DNA of 64,000 nucleotides from CAG-103 sp905215475 (GCA_905215475.1 CAJMPW010000001.1:62001-126000), one strand, 5' to 3'; positions 49,789 through 57,542 are shown, numbered from the stretch's first letter. The notes: generated by a model not told the origin, from the sequence alone. Program-made: numbers and translations.

Positions 49789-49816
49789 AGTATATCACAC
49801 GAGCGGGGAAAGTCAA
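49789..49816 (-). promoter_or_regulatory. Minus-strand promoter with no protein gene downstream
   Basis: TTGACT (49811-49816) and TATACT (49789-49794) with a 16-bp spacer, reading toward the end of the SleB-type gene. Confidence 0.55.
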
Positions 49817-49874
49817 GGCAGGGGAACATGCCATCTGCGGTTTCTGAAAGTGGGATATTTCCCCAGATTCATCA

Positions 49875-49903
49875 TTGACATTCCGGACGCTGCAGGGTAT
49901 GCT
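49875..49903 (+). promoter_or_regulatory. Plus-strand promoter of a candidate small RNA
   Basis: TTGACA (49875-49880) and TATGCT (49898-49903), spacer 17 bp. It diverges from the promoter at 49789-49816. Confidence 0.65.
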
Positions 49904-49909
49904 GTTTTC

Positions 49910-50002
49910 AGCGAAAGCGCTTGCGCGATGACGCATCTCGGGTGTGAGGCTGCGGGCCGCTTGCGGCATGTTCAGCACTTCGCCGGCGCTTTCGTGTTTT
50001 TT
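49910..50002 (+). ncRNA. Candidate small RNA of about 93 nt
   Basis: The predicted transcript begins with GCGAAAGCGC (49911-49920), pairs its ends through CGAAAGCGC / GCGCTTTCG (49986-49994), contains the inner hairpin GCCGC-TT-GCGGC, and ends in TGTTTTTT. No reading frame with a ribosome binding site fits. It lacks the GGAAGCAG-type loop of SRP RNA. A second terminator hairpin follows at 50024. Confidence 0.4.
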
Positions 50003-50023
50003 GCGCATCGTTATACCATTCGC

Positions 50024-50052
50024 GCCCGGATCGTCGAGCCGGGCACTTTTTT
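50024..50052 (+). terminator. Plus-strand terminator upstream of rsmG
   Basis: Stem GCCCGG / CCGGGC with a 9-nt loop followed by ACTTTTTTG. It can only serve transcripts starting in the gene-free 49875-50020 stretch. Confidence 0.65.
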
Positions 50053-50080
50053 GCGGCGCTGCGTGCGCCCTGCCCGGGGC

Positions 50081-50109
50081 TGGACGTGCGCGCGGGAATG
50101 TGGTAAGAT
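50081..50109 (+). promoter_or_regulatory. Promoter of rsmG
   Basis: TGGACG and TAAGAT with a 17-bp spacer, 29 bp before the ATG. Confidence 0.5.
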
Positions 50110-50138
50110 GGCGGCAACAGATACATTCGGAGGCGCAC

Positions 50139-50837
50139 ATGGAAAAACTGCTCCGCGCGGGCTTTGCCGCGCTGGGTCTGCCGCTCGACGAGACGGCGCT
50201 GACCCGCTTTGAGACATACTACGAGCTGCTTGACGAGCGCAGCAAGGTCATGAACCTGACGGCCATCCACGGCGAGACGGATGTGGCGCAGCTGCACTTT
50301 CTCGACTCGGCGGCGCTGCTGACGGTCGAGCCGCTCGCCGGAAAGGCGGTCATCGACGTCGGCACGGGCGCGGGCTTTCCCGGTCTGCCGCTGAAGATCG
50401 CGCAGCCGGACATTTCGCTCACGCTGCTCGACAGCTTGGATAAGCGCGTGCGCTTTCTCGGCGACGTCTGCGCCGCGACCGGGCTCACGGACGTGACGTG
50501 CCTGCACGCGCGCGCGGAAGAAGCGCCGGAGCTGCGCGGTCAGTTCGACGCGGCGGTCTCGCGCGCGGTCGCGCGGCTGTACCTGCTGTGCGAGCTGTGC
50601 CTGCCGTTTGTGCGCACGGGCGGCGTGTTTCTGGCCATGAAGGGGCCTGACTGTGCCGAGGAGCTCGACGAGGCGCGCAGCGCCATCCGGAAGCTCGGCG
50701 GCACATATGAGCGCACGGTCACTTATACCGTGCCCGGCACGGATGTGACGCACAGTGTCGTCGTCATCCGCAAGACGGCAGACACGCCGCCGAAGTATCC
50801 CCGCCGCTGGGCGAAGATGCAAAAGGAGCATTTATAA
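50139..50837 (+). CDS. rsmG: 16S rRNA (guanine-527-N7)-methyltransferase
   Basis: A 232-residue SAM-dependent methyltransferase modifying G527 of 16S rRNA. Diagnostic segments are ERSKVMNLTAI, FLDSAALL, the SAM loop VIDVGTGAGFPGLPLKI, LLDSLDKRVRFL and the AVSRAVARL motif. Length is standard. Unusually for clostridia it is not next to mnmE/mnmG or parAB. GGAGG lies 5 bp before the ATG at 50139. Confidence 0.95.
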   Translation: MEKLLRAGFAALGLPLDETALTRFETYYELLDERSKVMNLTAIHGETDVAQLHFLDSAALLTVEPLAGKAVIDVGTGAGFPGLPLKIAQPDISLTLLDSLDKRVRFLGDVCAATGLTDVTCLHARAEEAPELRGQFDAAVSRAVARLYLLCELCLPFVRTGGVFLAMKGPDCAEELDEARSAIRKLGGTYERTVTYTVPGTDVTHSVVVIRKTADTPPKYPRRWAKMQKEHL

Positions 50838-51045
50838 GCTAAGCGCCCGACGCAGTTTGCGTCGGGCGCTTAGACTGTCAAAAAAGTACTACTTTTTTGA
50901 CAAATGGGCTGCAGTCTGCTGCGCACAAATTCCACACTTGCAGCCTGAACGGTATTTTCTCCGCCGCACATGTCGCCGGAGAAAATGATCGGACTTTCTT
51001 TGCGCCTGCGGGCGCAAACTCTACGAGGCCCTTTGGACAAGCTGA
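50838..51045 (+). repeat. Structured intergenic repeat, copy B
   Basis: The second copy of the element described at 24402. Order of hairpins: CTAAGCGCCCGACGCA with its exact complement (50839-50873); TGTCAAAAAAG / CTTTTTTGACA (50876-50902); an arm closed by GGCTGCA / TGCAGCC (50907-50945); TTTTCTCCG / CGGAGAAAA (50955-50985); GCGCC-TGCG-GGCGC (51002-51015); then AAACTCTACGAGGCC. It follows rsmG and faces the convergent ltaE gene, the same setting as copy A. Confidence 0.7.
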
Positions 51046-51080
51046 GGGGCGGACGCCATGCGGCGTCCGCCCCCTTGTTT
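51046..51080 (+). terminator. Terminator at the end of repeat copy B
   Basis: A 12-bp perfect stem GGGGCGGACGCC / GGCGTCCGCCCC with loop ATGC, then CTTGTTTTA. Confidence 0.7.
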
Positions 51081-51107
51081 TATTCAGCAAACCCTGCGGG
51101 CATCTGC

Positions 51108-52154
51108 TCAGCCCAACACTTCGTTCAGCACTGCAAGCAGCGCATCGACCTGTGCATCGGTCGTCGCCCACGAGGTCACAAAGCGCACGGCCTGGTGCGT
51201 TTCGTCCACGCGGGTGTTCGTGTGAAACGCCACCCGCTCCTGCAGCCGCGCGATCTGATCGTCCGGCAGGATGGGGAAGATCTGGTTCGTCGGTGAGGGC
51301 ACAAACATCGGCACGCCGAGGTTCGAGAACGCGGCCGCGATGCGCTGCGCCTGCGTATTTGCGTGGCGGCCCATGTCGAGCCAGAGGTCCTGCTCCAGCG
51401 CGGCGGCAAACTGCACGCCGAGCAGACGGCCCTTTGCCAGCATCGCGCCGCCGCGCTTCATCGCGCGGCGAAAGCCCGGCTTGAGCGCGTCGTTGACGAT
51501 GACCATCGCCTCACCGAAGAGCAGACCGTTTTTCGTGCCGCCGATGTAAAACGCATCACACAGCTGCGGCAGATCCTCGGGGCGCAGGTCGTTGCCCGCG
51601 GCCGTGAGCGCCTGCGCAAGGCGCGCGCCGTCAAGATACAGGCACAGCCCGTGCGCATCGCACGCTGCGCGCAGCGCGGTCAGCTCCGCCTTCGTGTACA
51701 CCGTGCCGAGCTCCGTCGAGTCGGATATGTATGCCATGCGCGGCAGCACCATGTGCTCATCGTAGACGCAAGGCTCTGCGCAGTGCTGCGCGGCGGCGGC
51801 CGCAATGGCGGCGGGGGTGAGCTTGCCGTCTGCACCGGGCATGGCGATCACCTTGTGACCGGTGGCTTCGATCGCGCCGGTCTCGTGCACGTTGACGTGA
51901 CCGGTGTCGGCTGCGACCATGGCCTCCCACGGGCGCAGGAACGTGGTCGCGGCGAGCAGGTTCGTCTGCGTGCCGCCGACGAGAAAATGCACGTCGGCAT
52001 CCGGACAGGCAAAGCGGGCACGGATGGCATCGGCCGCGCGGCGGCAGTCATCGTCGAGCCCGTAGCCGGGGGTGGCGTTGAGATTCGTGTCGCACAGGGC
52101 GCGCAGCACGTTCGGGTGCGCACCTTCGGAATAGTCATTCTGGAAGCGGAGCAT
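51108..52154 (-). CDS. ltaE: Low-specificity L-threonine aldolase (beta-eliminating lyase family)
   Basis: A 348-residue PLP enzyme cleaving threonine (and related beta-hydroxy amino acids) to glycine and an aldehyde. It shows FQNDYSEGAHPNVLRAL, VHFLVGGTQTNLLAA, DTGHVNVHETGAIE, LYLDGARLAQAL and the PLP-lysine segment FYIGGTKNGLLFGEA. The ATG at 52154 has AAAGGAG 8 bp upstream. It lies immediately downstream of the 6S RNA gene on the same strand. Confidence 0.9.
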   Translation of the reverse strand: MLRFQNDYSEGAHPNVLRALCDTNLNATPGYGLDDDCRRAADAIRARFACPDADVHFLVGGTQTNLLAATTFLRPWEAMVAADTGHVNVHETGAIEATGHKVIAMPGADGKLTPAAIAAAAAQHCAEPCVYDEHMVLPRMAYISDSTELGTVYTKAELTALRAACDAHGLCLYLDGARLAQALTAAGNDLRPEDLPQLCDAFYIGGTKNGLLFGEAMVIVNDALKPGFRRAMKRGGAMLAKGRLLGVQFAAALEQDLWLDMGRHANTQAQRIAAAFSNLGVPMFVPSPTNQIFPILPDDQIARLQERVAFHTNTRVDETHQAVRFVTSWATTDAQVDALLAVLNEVLG

Positions 52155-52272
52155 GGTGCTCTCCTTTCGTCTGTGTGGATTCGGCACGCAGCGCGTGCCG
52201 CCGCAGCTATGATAAGCCCGGCAGCGAGAGATTGTCAATGCATGGCACTACTTTTCCCGCCTCGAATGAAAT

Positions 52273-52310
52273 CCGGCTTTTTTCTTGCCTAAAGGCAAGA
52301 AAAAAGCCGG
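52273..52310. repeat. 17-bp palindrome overlapping the 6S RNA terminator
   Basis: CCGGCTTTTTTCTTGCC and its exact complement flank the loop TAAA. It shares 52306-52310 with the terminator stem at 52306-52327, so the two hairpins exclude each other. Confidence 0.6.
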
Positions 52311-52327
52311 CAGCTTTCGCTGCCGGC
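52300..52327 (-). terminator. Terminator of the 6S RNA gene
   Basis: Stem GCCGGCAGC / GCTGCCGGC, loop GAAA on the minus strand, followed by TTTTTTC. Confidence 0.85.
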
Positions 52328-52546
52328 CAGCCCGCCAATGCCGTGTGAGCCCAGTTACAACCTGCACAAGAAGGCAGGTGGGTCGCCTCTCTGCTGTTTC
52401 CTTGCTTCCAACGTCCAACCGGCATCTTTCAGCCGGCCGGGAGGCCTGCAATCCGCAGCGGAAGTTCTGGCATCCCTTATGAGAGATGTGGGTTTAAATG
52501 GGCTCCGAGCACAAACCGTGCTCCACGCACACAGCAGGACTTATTC
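52328..52546 (-). ncRNA. ssrS: 6S RNA
   Basis: A protein-free region on the minus strand folds like 6S RNA, which binds RNA polymerase holoenzyme in stationary phase. The closing stem is GCTGTGTG / CACACGGC followed by GAGCCCA / TGGGCTC; a large central bubble follows, with the conserved 3' side GCGACCCACCTGC ... GCAGGTTGTAAC hairpin (52351-52387) that matches the ACCTTG...CAAGGGTTACAG segment of E. coli 6S. Further stems CTTCC / GGAAG and CCGGC / GCCGG build the apical arm. A terminator follows directly. Exact ends are estimated; an Rfam RF00013 hit would settle it. Confidence 0.75.
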
Positions 52547-52570
52547 CCATACTATGCACAGCGCGGAAAG

Positions 52571-52867
52571 TTATTCCTCCGCGTCCGCCGCTTCGTCCTC
52601 GTCGGCGAAGACTTCCTGCATATAATAATTGTACACCTTGTCCAGCTCGTCATCGTCGTCGATCGAGCCGAAGAGCTCCTCACCGTTTTCTTCGATGATC
52701 TTGAGCAGGATGATGCCGAAATCGGGGTCGTCCTCGTCCATGTCGGCGGGGAGCGCCGCGAGATAACTCTGACCGTCGAGCTCAAACTCGTCGAGCACTT
52801 CCAGCTCGAACTCGTTGCCGTCCTCGTCCTCGATCGTCAGATAATCACTGCCGAATGCTTCACTCAT
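52571..52867 (-). CDS. DUF1292 family protein
   Basis: A 98-residue, very acidic protein. The DUF1292 pattern is LTIEDEDGNEFELEVLDEFELDGQSYLAALP followed by ILLKIIEENGEELFGSIDDDDELDKVYNYYM. Members are widespread in Firmicutes, frequently beside yrrL/yrvD-type housekeeping genes, and have no assigned function. Here it stands alone between 6S RNA and the BofC-like gene. GGAGG lies 8 bp before the ATG. Confidence 0.9.
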   Translation of the reverse strand: MSEAFGSDYLTIEDEDGNEFELEVLDEFELDGQSYLAALPADMDEDDPDFGIILLKIIEENGEELFGSIDDDDELDKVYNYYMQEVFADEDEAADAEE

Positions 52868-52904
52868 CGGGGTATCCTCCAGTCGTGATCTTTTTTCTGA
52901 TTTC

Positions 52905-52933
52905 AGTGTACCCTATTCGGCGGCTAAAATCAA
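52905..52933 (-). promoter_or_regulatory. Promoter of the DUF1292 gene
   Basis: TTGATT and TACACT on the minus strand, spacer 17 bp, 37 bp before the ATG. Confidence 0.65.
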
Positions 52934-52939
52934 GTCTTT

Positions 52940-53257
52940 TTACGAGCCGAGATCCTCCAGCAGCAGCAAAAGCTGCTCCTGGCTGCCGACGGTGATGCCG
53001 CCGCGCAGCAGCTCGCGGTCGGCGCGGCGCAGTCCGGCGGTCTCGATGCCGGTCACCTGCAGGGGCTTGCGGTCGCCGCCGGAGGCAAATACGCTCACAT
53101 ATCCCTCATAATCGCGCAGAACAAATTCCGCCTGCGCACCGTCATACGATGTGACCGGCGTGCCCGGCTGCTGCAGGGAAGAGATCGCCGCGCCCGCGAC
53201 GAAGGGCGACACGGCGCACAGCGCCGTCACGACCGTCAGTGCCAGCGTTCGTTTCAT
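52940..53257 (-). CDS. BofC C-terminal-domain-like protein
   Basis: A 105-residue exported or membrane-anchored protein. After an N-terminal hydrophobic segment (LALTVVTALCAVSPFVAGAA) it shows EFVLRDYEGYVSVFA, PLQVTGIETAGLRRADRELLRGGITV and a closing helix LLLLLEDLGS, the arrangement of the BofC C-terminal domain. BofC in Bacillus restrains SpoIVB protease signalling in the forespore. The N-terminal BofC domain is missing, so the relation is to one domain only. AAAGGAG is 7 bp before ATG 53257. Together with spoIIR and spoIIP it supports a sporulating host. Confidence 0.6.
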   Translation of the reverse strand: MKRTLALTVVTALCAVSPFVAGAAISSLQQPGTPVTSYDGAQAEFVLRDYEGYVSVFASGGDRKPLQVTGIETAGLRRADRELLRGGITVGSQEQLLLLLEDLGS

Positions 53258-53355
53258 ATGCCACGCTCCTTTCACCGGAAAGTTTGCCCAATGTGCGCGC
53301 GATCCATACGCGCCGGACAAAAACGCGCGAAGGACTATCCGGTGTTGACAGGGTG

Positions 53356-53364
53356 TGCTATAAT
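53356..53364 (+). promoter_or_regulatory. Extended -10 promoter of the PBP gene
   Basis: TGC followed by TATAAT (53359-53364) fits an extended -10. A TTGACA is present but only 8 bp upstream, too close to act as its -35. Confidence 0.5.
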
Positions 53365-53453
53365 ATCTTTTAACCGTTTTTATGCGCTGGACTTTGACCG
53401 GGTCTTTGACCCGCTGTTTCACTCGCTTACATGTATTCTCAGGGAGGTGGCCA

Positions 53454-55499
53454 TTGCCTATGGCAAAACGACCGAAACCGGCATCCGCCCCACGCGCGGC
53501 ACAGGCTGCGGACGCGACCGTCAGCGTCGCGGGCACGATCCTGCGCGTGATCGGCACGATCTTTTTGATCCTGCTCGTCACGGGGCTTTTGTTTTTGTGC
53601 ATCTTCGCGTACTACGTGAAAAACTGCCTGTCCACGGATCTGGACGTGCAGCTCTCGGACTTCACGGTCTCGCTCTCAAGCTCGATCCTGTATGAGGACG
53701 CCGACGGCAACTGGCAGAACCTCACGAATCTCTCGAGCACGGAAAACCGTGTCTGGATCGACTACGACGAGATCCCGAAGGCCATGGAGCACGCTGCCGT
53801 CGCCATCGAGGACAAGCGCTTTTATAAGCACAAGGGCGTGGACTGGTACCGCACGACGGGCGCGTTTATCAATATGTTCCTGTCGATGAAAAACGACTTC
53901 GGCGGCTCGACCATCACGCAGCAGCTCATCAAAAACCTCACCAAGCAGGACGATATCACCGTGCAGCGCAAGCTGCTTGAGATCTTCCAGGCGCTCGAAT
54001 TCGAGAAGTCCTATGATAAGAAGGAGATCATGGAGTGGTATCTCAACATCGTCTACTTCGGCGAGGGCTGCAACGGCGTCTACACCGCCGCCGAGACCTA
54101 CTTCGGCAAAGAGCCGAAGGATCTCACGATCGCCGAGTGCGCGAGCATCATCGGCATCACGAACAACCCCTCGAAATACGACCCCTTCATCAGCCGCGAG
54201 AACAACAAGACCCGGCAGGAGACCATTCTCAAGCAGATGTACGAGCAGGGGTATATCTCAAAGCAGGAGTATGACGAGGCTGTGGCGCAGGAGCTCGTGT
54301 TCGTGCGCAGCGAATCCGACGAGCCCACCCAGACCATCTACAGCTACTATGCCGAGGCCGTCATCAACGACGTGCTCAACGACCTCGTCGAGCAAAAGGG
54401 CGTCAGCCGCGACACGGCGCGCACGCTGCTCTATTCCGGCGGCTATCAGGTCTATTCCTGCTACGATGCGAGCATCCAGCAGGCGATCGACAACATCTAT
54501 ACCGACCTCGAAAAGATGCCGCAGCGCCCGTCGGCCTCCGGCCAGCAGTTCGAGTCCGCCATCGTCATCATGGATCCCTATACCGGTGAGATCAAGGGCC
54601 TGTCCGGCGGCACGGGTGAAAAGACCATCAACTTCGGCACGAACCGCGCCACGCAGTCCAAGCGCCCGCCCGGATCGTCCCTCAAGCCGATCGCGACCTA
54701 CGGTCCTGCGATGGAGCTCGGCCTCATCACGCAGTATACGCAGGTCGACGACGCGCCGGATATCAAGCTGACCGGCACGAGCTGGTATCCGAAAAACTCC
54801 GGCGGCGGCAACTACGGCGTCATCACCATCCGCGAGGCGCTGCAGCGCTCGCTCAACACCGTCTCGGCACAGATCCTCGACAAGCTCACGCCGCGCGCGT
54901 CGTATGAGTTCCTCAAGGACAAGCTCGGCGTCACGAGCCTTGCCGAGTCCGACTGCGACTATGCGCCGCTCTCCCTCGGCCAGCTCACCAACGGCATCAC
55001 CGTGCGCGAGATGACGCAGGCGTTCTCCGCCTTCGTCAACGACGGCGTGTTCACCTACGGCCGCACGTATTCCTACGTCAAGGACGCCAACGGTGAGATC
55101 GTGCTCGAGAATCCCGCGCGCACGATCGTGGCCTTCAAGGCCAACACCGCGTGGAACATGGCCGATATGCTCTGCAACGCCGTCAACAGCGGCACGGGCT
55201 CTGAGGCGCGTCTGACCGGTATGCCCGTCGGCGGCAAGACCGGTACGACCACGAACAACTGCGATCGCTGGTTCGTCGGCTTCACGCCGTACTATGTGGC
55301 CGCCGTCTGGACCGGCTATGATATGCCGGAGTATATGAACTTCTCTGGCAACCCCGCCTCCCAGATCTGGAAGCTGGTCATGGATCCGATCCACAAGGAT
55401 CTGGCGACCAAGAGCTTCCCGACGCCGAACGTCGGCACACCGACCGGCATCTTCGGCGACTTCTCCAGGCAGGCGCAGGACGTGGACGACGTGGAATAA
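53454..55499 (+). CDS. Class A penicillin-binding protein (PBP1A family)
   Basis: A bifunctional peptidoglycan synthase of about 681 residues. A short cytoplasmic tail and one membrane helix (FLILLVTGLLFLCIFAYYV) precede the glycosyltransferase domain with AIEDKRFYKHKGVDW and FGGSTITQQLIKNLTKQ. The transpeptidase has the catalytic GSSLKP (SxxK), RSLNTV (SxN) and GGKTGTT (KTG) motifs in order. The start is put at TTG 53454 because GGGAGG is 6 bp upstream; the ATG at 53460 is two codons later with poorer spacing. It is followed by a weak hairpin and then the 55615 operon. Confidence 0.93.
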   Translation: MPMAKRPKPASAPRAAQAADATVSVAGTILRVIGTIFLILLVTGLLFLCIFAYYVKNCLSTDLDVQLSDFTVSLSSSILYEDADGNWQNLTNLSSTENRVWIDYDEIPKAMEHAAVAIEDKRFYKHKGVDWYRTTGAFINMFLSMKNDFGGSTITQQLIKNLTKQDDITVQRKLLEIFQALEFEKSYDKKEIMEWYLNIVYFGEGCNGVYTAAETYFGKEPKDLTIAECASIIGITNNPSKYDPFISRENNKTRQETILKQMYEQGYISKQEYDEAVAQELVFVRSESDEPTQTIYSYYAEAVINDVLNDLVEQKGVSRDTARTLLYSGGYQVYSCYDASIQQAIDNIYTDLEKMPQRPSASGQQFESAIVIMDPYTGEIKGLSGGTGEKTINFGTNRATQSKRPPGSSLKPIATYGPAMELGLITQYTQVDDAPDIKLTGTSWYPKNSGGGNYGVITIREALQRSLNTVSAQILDKLTPRASYEFLKDKLGVTSLAESDCDYAPLSLGQLTNGITVREMTQAFSAFVNDGVFTYGRTYSYVKDANGEIVLENPARTIVAFKANTAWNMADMLCNAVNSGTGSEARLTGMPVGGKTGTTTNNCDRWFVGFTPYYVAAVWTGYDMPEYMNFSGNPASQIWKLVMDPIHKDLATKSFPTPNVGTPTGIFGDFSRQAQDVDDVE

Positions 55500-55554
55500 A
55501 CGCACTATGCCACACGCAGCCGGGTCGGGATCTCCTGGCCCGGTTTGCGCGGTG

Positions 55555-55583
55555 TTGACAAAACAATTGAAATGTGTTACAAT
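55555..55583 (+). promoter_or_regulatory. Promoter of the 55615 operon
   Basis: TTGACA (55555-55560) and TACAAT (55578-55583), spacer 17 bp, 31 bp before the TTG start codon. Confidence 0.85.
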
Positions 55584-55614
55584 TTGAAAACAGTGGCTTC
55601 GGAGGTGTATCTCA

Positions 55615-55905
55615 TTGGCAGCAAAAACGAACGAATTGTGTTATAAAGGCCATCCGCTGCGCCGCAAGGATAATCTGCTCTATTACGGCAGCATGGCTGA
55701 CAAGTACATCATTATGATGCAGATTCTCGACACGAAGAAGGTCAAAGATCTCGACGTGGCGACGCGGGTCTCCGTGCAGCTCCAGCTGACGGACCCGGAT
55801 CTGAAATCCCGCGACCGCGTGGTCAAAAAGACAGAAAAGGACGGGCTGTACAACGCCATGGATGTGGCGGCTGTGTGGCTGGACCGCGCGCTTGCGAATA
55901 ACTAA
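55615..55905 (+). CDS. Small conserved-looking protein, function unknown
   Basis: A 96-residue soluble protein starting with TTG (MAAKTNELCYKGHPLRRKDN), with GGAGGTG 7 bp upstream. It looks like one alpha/beta domain with a charged C-terminal helix; there are no membrane segments and no catalytic motif I recognise. It is 15 bp upstream of the SH3b-NlpC/P60 hydrolase gene and shares its strong promoter, so a role in the cell envelope or its control is possible but only by context. Confidence 0.75.
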   Translation: MAAKTNELCYKGHPLRRKDNLLYYGSMADKYIIMMQILDTKKVKDLDVATRVSVQLQLTDPDLKSRDRVVKKTEKDGLYNAMDVAAVWLDRALANN

Positions 55906-55920
55906 GCAAAGGATGATTCT

Positions 55921-57426
55921 ATGGCGAAACGATTTCTGAAAACAACGGTTGCCTCCGTGATCTTCGCGCTCACGCTGGCCGTTTCGGCCTCCGCGGCGAC
56001 TGCCGGCGGTGCGACCACGACGACGGCCGTGAACTTCCGAAAGGGCGCCGGTACGAATTACGGCATTATCTCGACGCTCCCGGCCGGCACAAAGGTCGTG
56101 GTGTCCGAGCGGTCTAACGATGCGTGGTCCATGGTGGTCTATAACGGCACCTTCGGCTACATATCCTCCGATTACCTCAAGCGCGCCAATGACCTCAATG
56201 CCAGCTTCGGCACCGGTACGATCAACAGCAGCTACGTGCGTATGCGCTCCGGCGCGAGCACGAGCAGCTCCATTCTCGGCACCTACAATCCCGGCACCAC
56301 GATGACGGTCACCGGCGTCAGCGGTGCCTGGTTTAAGGTCAGCTATAACGGCACTGCCGGCTATGTCCACTCGGATTACCTGTCCCTGTCGGGCGTGACG
56401 TCCGGCGGCAGCACGTCCGGCTCCAACGGCTCTGTCAAGGGCAGCGATGTGCGTATGCGCTCCGGCCCGGGCACGAACTATTCCATCCTCGGCACGTACC
56501 AGAACGGCACGGCGCTGACCGTGACCGGTACGGAAAACGGCTGGACGAAGGTCACCATCGGCGGCACGAACGGCTACATCCGTTCGGACTATGTCTCCGG
56601 CGGCGCGGACAGCAAGACCGGCTATATCAAGGGCACGGGCGTGCGTATGCGCTCCGGCGCGAGCACGACCAGCTCCATCCTCGGCGTGTATAACACCGGC
56701 ACCGAGATGACGATCACCGGCGAGAGCGGCAACTGGTACAAGGTCAGCCACAGCGGCAAGGACGGCTATGTCAGCAAGGACTATATGTCCATGACCAAGC
56801 CCGGCAGCGGCGGCGGCTCGACGAGTCAGAGCGGCTACATCAAGGGCAACGGCGTGCGTCTGCGCTCCGGCGCCGGCACGAGCTACTCCATCCTTGGCAC
56901 GTATAATAACGGCACGCCGCTGACCATCACCGGCACGAGCGGCGACTGGACGGCCGTCACCATCAACGGTGTCAAGGGCTACGTCAACAGCGCCTATGTC
57001 TCCACCACGAAGAGCGAGGGCGGCAACGGCGGCGGCAGCACGCCGAGCGTTTCCATCGGCGAGACGATCGTCTCCACGGCCAAGCAGTACATGGGTGCGC
57101 CGTATGTCTACGGCGGCATGAGCCCGTCCGGCTTTGACTGCTCCGGCTTTGTCAACTATGTGTACAAGCTCTGCGGCTACTCCATGAGCCGTGTGGCCAG
57201 CAGCATCTACAACAACAACGGCACCTACGTCGAGAAGGCCAACCTCCAGATCGGCGACCTGGTGTTCTTTGCGAGCAACAGCTCCAGCATCGGCCACGTC
57301 GGTATCTACATCGGCAACGGCCAGTTCATCCACAGCAGCTCCGGCGCAGGCTGCGTCGTCATCAGCGACCTGAGCTCGAACTACTACCTGAAAAACTACG
57401 TGGGCGCAAAGCGCATCGCAGGCTAA
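55921..57426 (+). CDS. Secreted SH3b-repeat NlpC/P60 peptidoglycan hydrolase
   Basis: A 501-residue secreted wall hydrolase. A signal peptide (VASVIFALTLAVSASAA) is followed by five bacterial SH3 repeats (near residues 35-88, 98-155, 170-225, 233-290 and 306-362), each with the VRMRSG / SILG / GYV pattern, then Gly/Ser linkers and a C-terminal NlpC/P60 domain with the catalytic Cys in PSGFDCSGFVNYVYK and the His in GHVGIYIGNGQFIHSS. It cleaves gamma-D-Glu-diamino acid bonds in stem peptides. It forms an operon with the 96-residue protein. Confidence 0.95.
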   Translation: MAKRFLKTTVASVIFALTLAVSASAATAGGATTTTAVNFRKGAGTNYGIISTLPAGTKVVVSERSNDAWSMVVYNGTFGYISSDYLKRANDLNASFGTGTINSSYVRMRSGASTSSSILGTYNPGTTMTVTGVSGAWFKVSYNGTAGYVHSDYLSLSGVTSGGSTSGSNGSVKGSDVRMRSGPGTNYSILGTYQNGTALTVTGTENGWTKVTIGGTNGYIRSDYVSGGADSKTGYIKGTGVRMRSGASTTSSILGVYNTGTEMTITGESGNWYKVSHSGKDGYVSKDYMSMTKPGSGGGSTSQSGYIKGNGVRLRSGAGTSYSILGTYNNGTPLTITGTSGDWTAVTINGVKGYVNSAYVSTTKSEGGNGGGSTPSVSIGETIVSTAKQYMGAPYVYGGMSPSGFDCSGFVNYVYKLCGYSMSRVASSIYNNNGTYVEKANLQIGDLVFFASNSSSIGHVGIYIGNGQFIHSSSGAGCVVISDLSSNYYLKNYVGAKRIAG

Positions 57427-57438
57427 CAGGATTCCTTT

Positions 57439-57468
57439 GTCCCCCGGCAGCACCGGGGGACATTTTTT
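57439..57468 (+). terminator. Terminator of the NlpC/P60 operon
   Basis: A 9-bp stem GTCCCCCGG / CCGGGGGAC, loop CAGCA, then ATTTTTTATC. Confidence 0.85.
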
Positions 57469-57471
57469 ATC

Positions 57472-57501
57472 TTGCGGCAGAATGTATGGCCGTGATATAT
57501 T
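57472..57501 (+). promoter_or_regulatory. Promoter of the YARHG gene
   Basis: TTGCGG and TATATT with an 18-bp spacer, 41 bp before the ATG. Confidence 0.5.
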
Positions 57502-57542
57502 GAGGAAAATAATGTGTGTGTGGGAAAGGGCAGGTGAAGCCA

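Noticed and set aside
49910..50002. SRP (4.5S) RNA.
   Set aside because: Size and hairpin shape fit, but the invariant GGAAGCAG-type apical loop is missing.
49694..50140. A 148-codon minus-strand frame upstream of rsmG.
   Set aside because: It spans two promoters and terminators of the opposite strand, has no ribosome binding site at its start and no domain; the region is better explained as noncoding units.
50878..51171. A 97-codon minus-strand frame across repeat copy B.
   Set aside because: It shares translated segments with a frame across copy A only because the DNA hairpins are homologous; changes between the copies keep base pairing rather than codons.
53345..53364. TTGACA as the -35 box of the PBP promoter.
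   Set aside because: It is only 8 bp from the perfect TATAAT; the extended -10 explains the promoter better.
56000..57000. Regular DNA repeats in the NlpC/P60 gene as a CRISPR-like array.
   Set aside because: They encode successive SH3b domains in one frame with a signal peptide and catalytic domain; repeat units are long and diverged.
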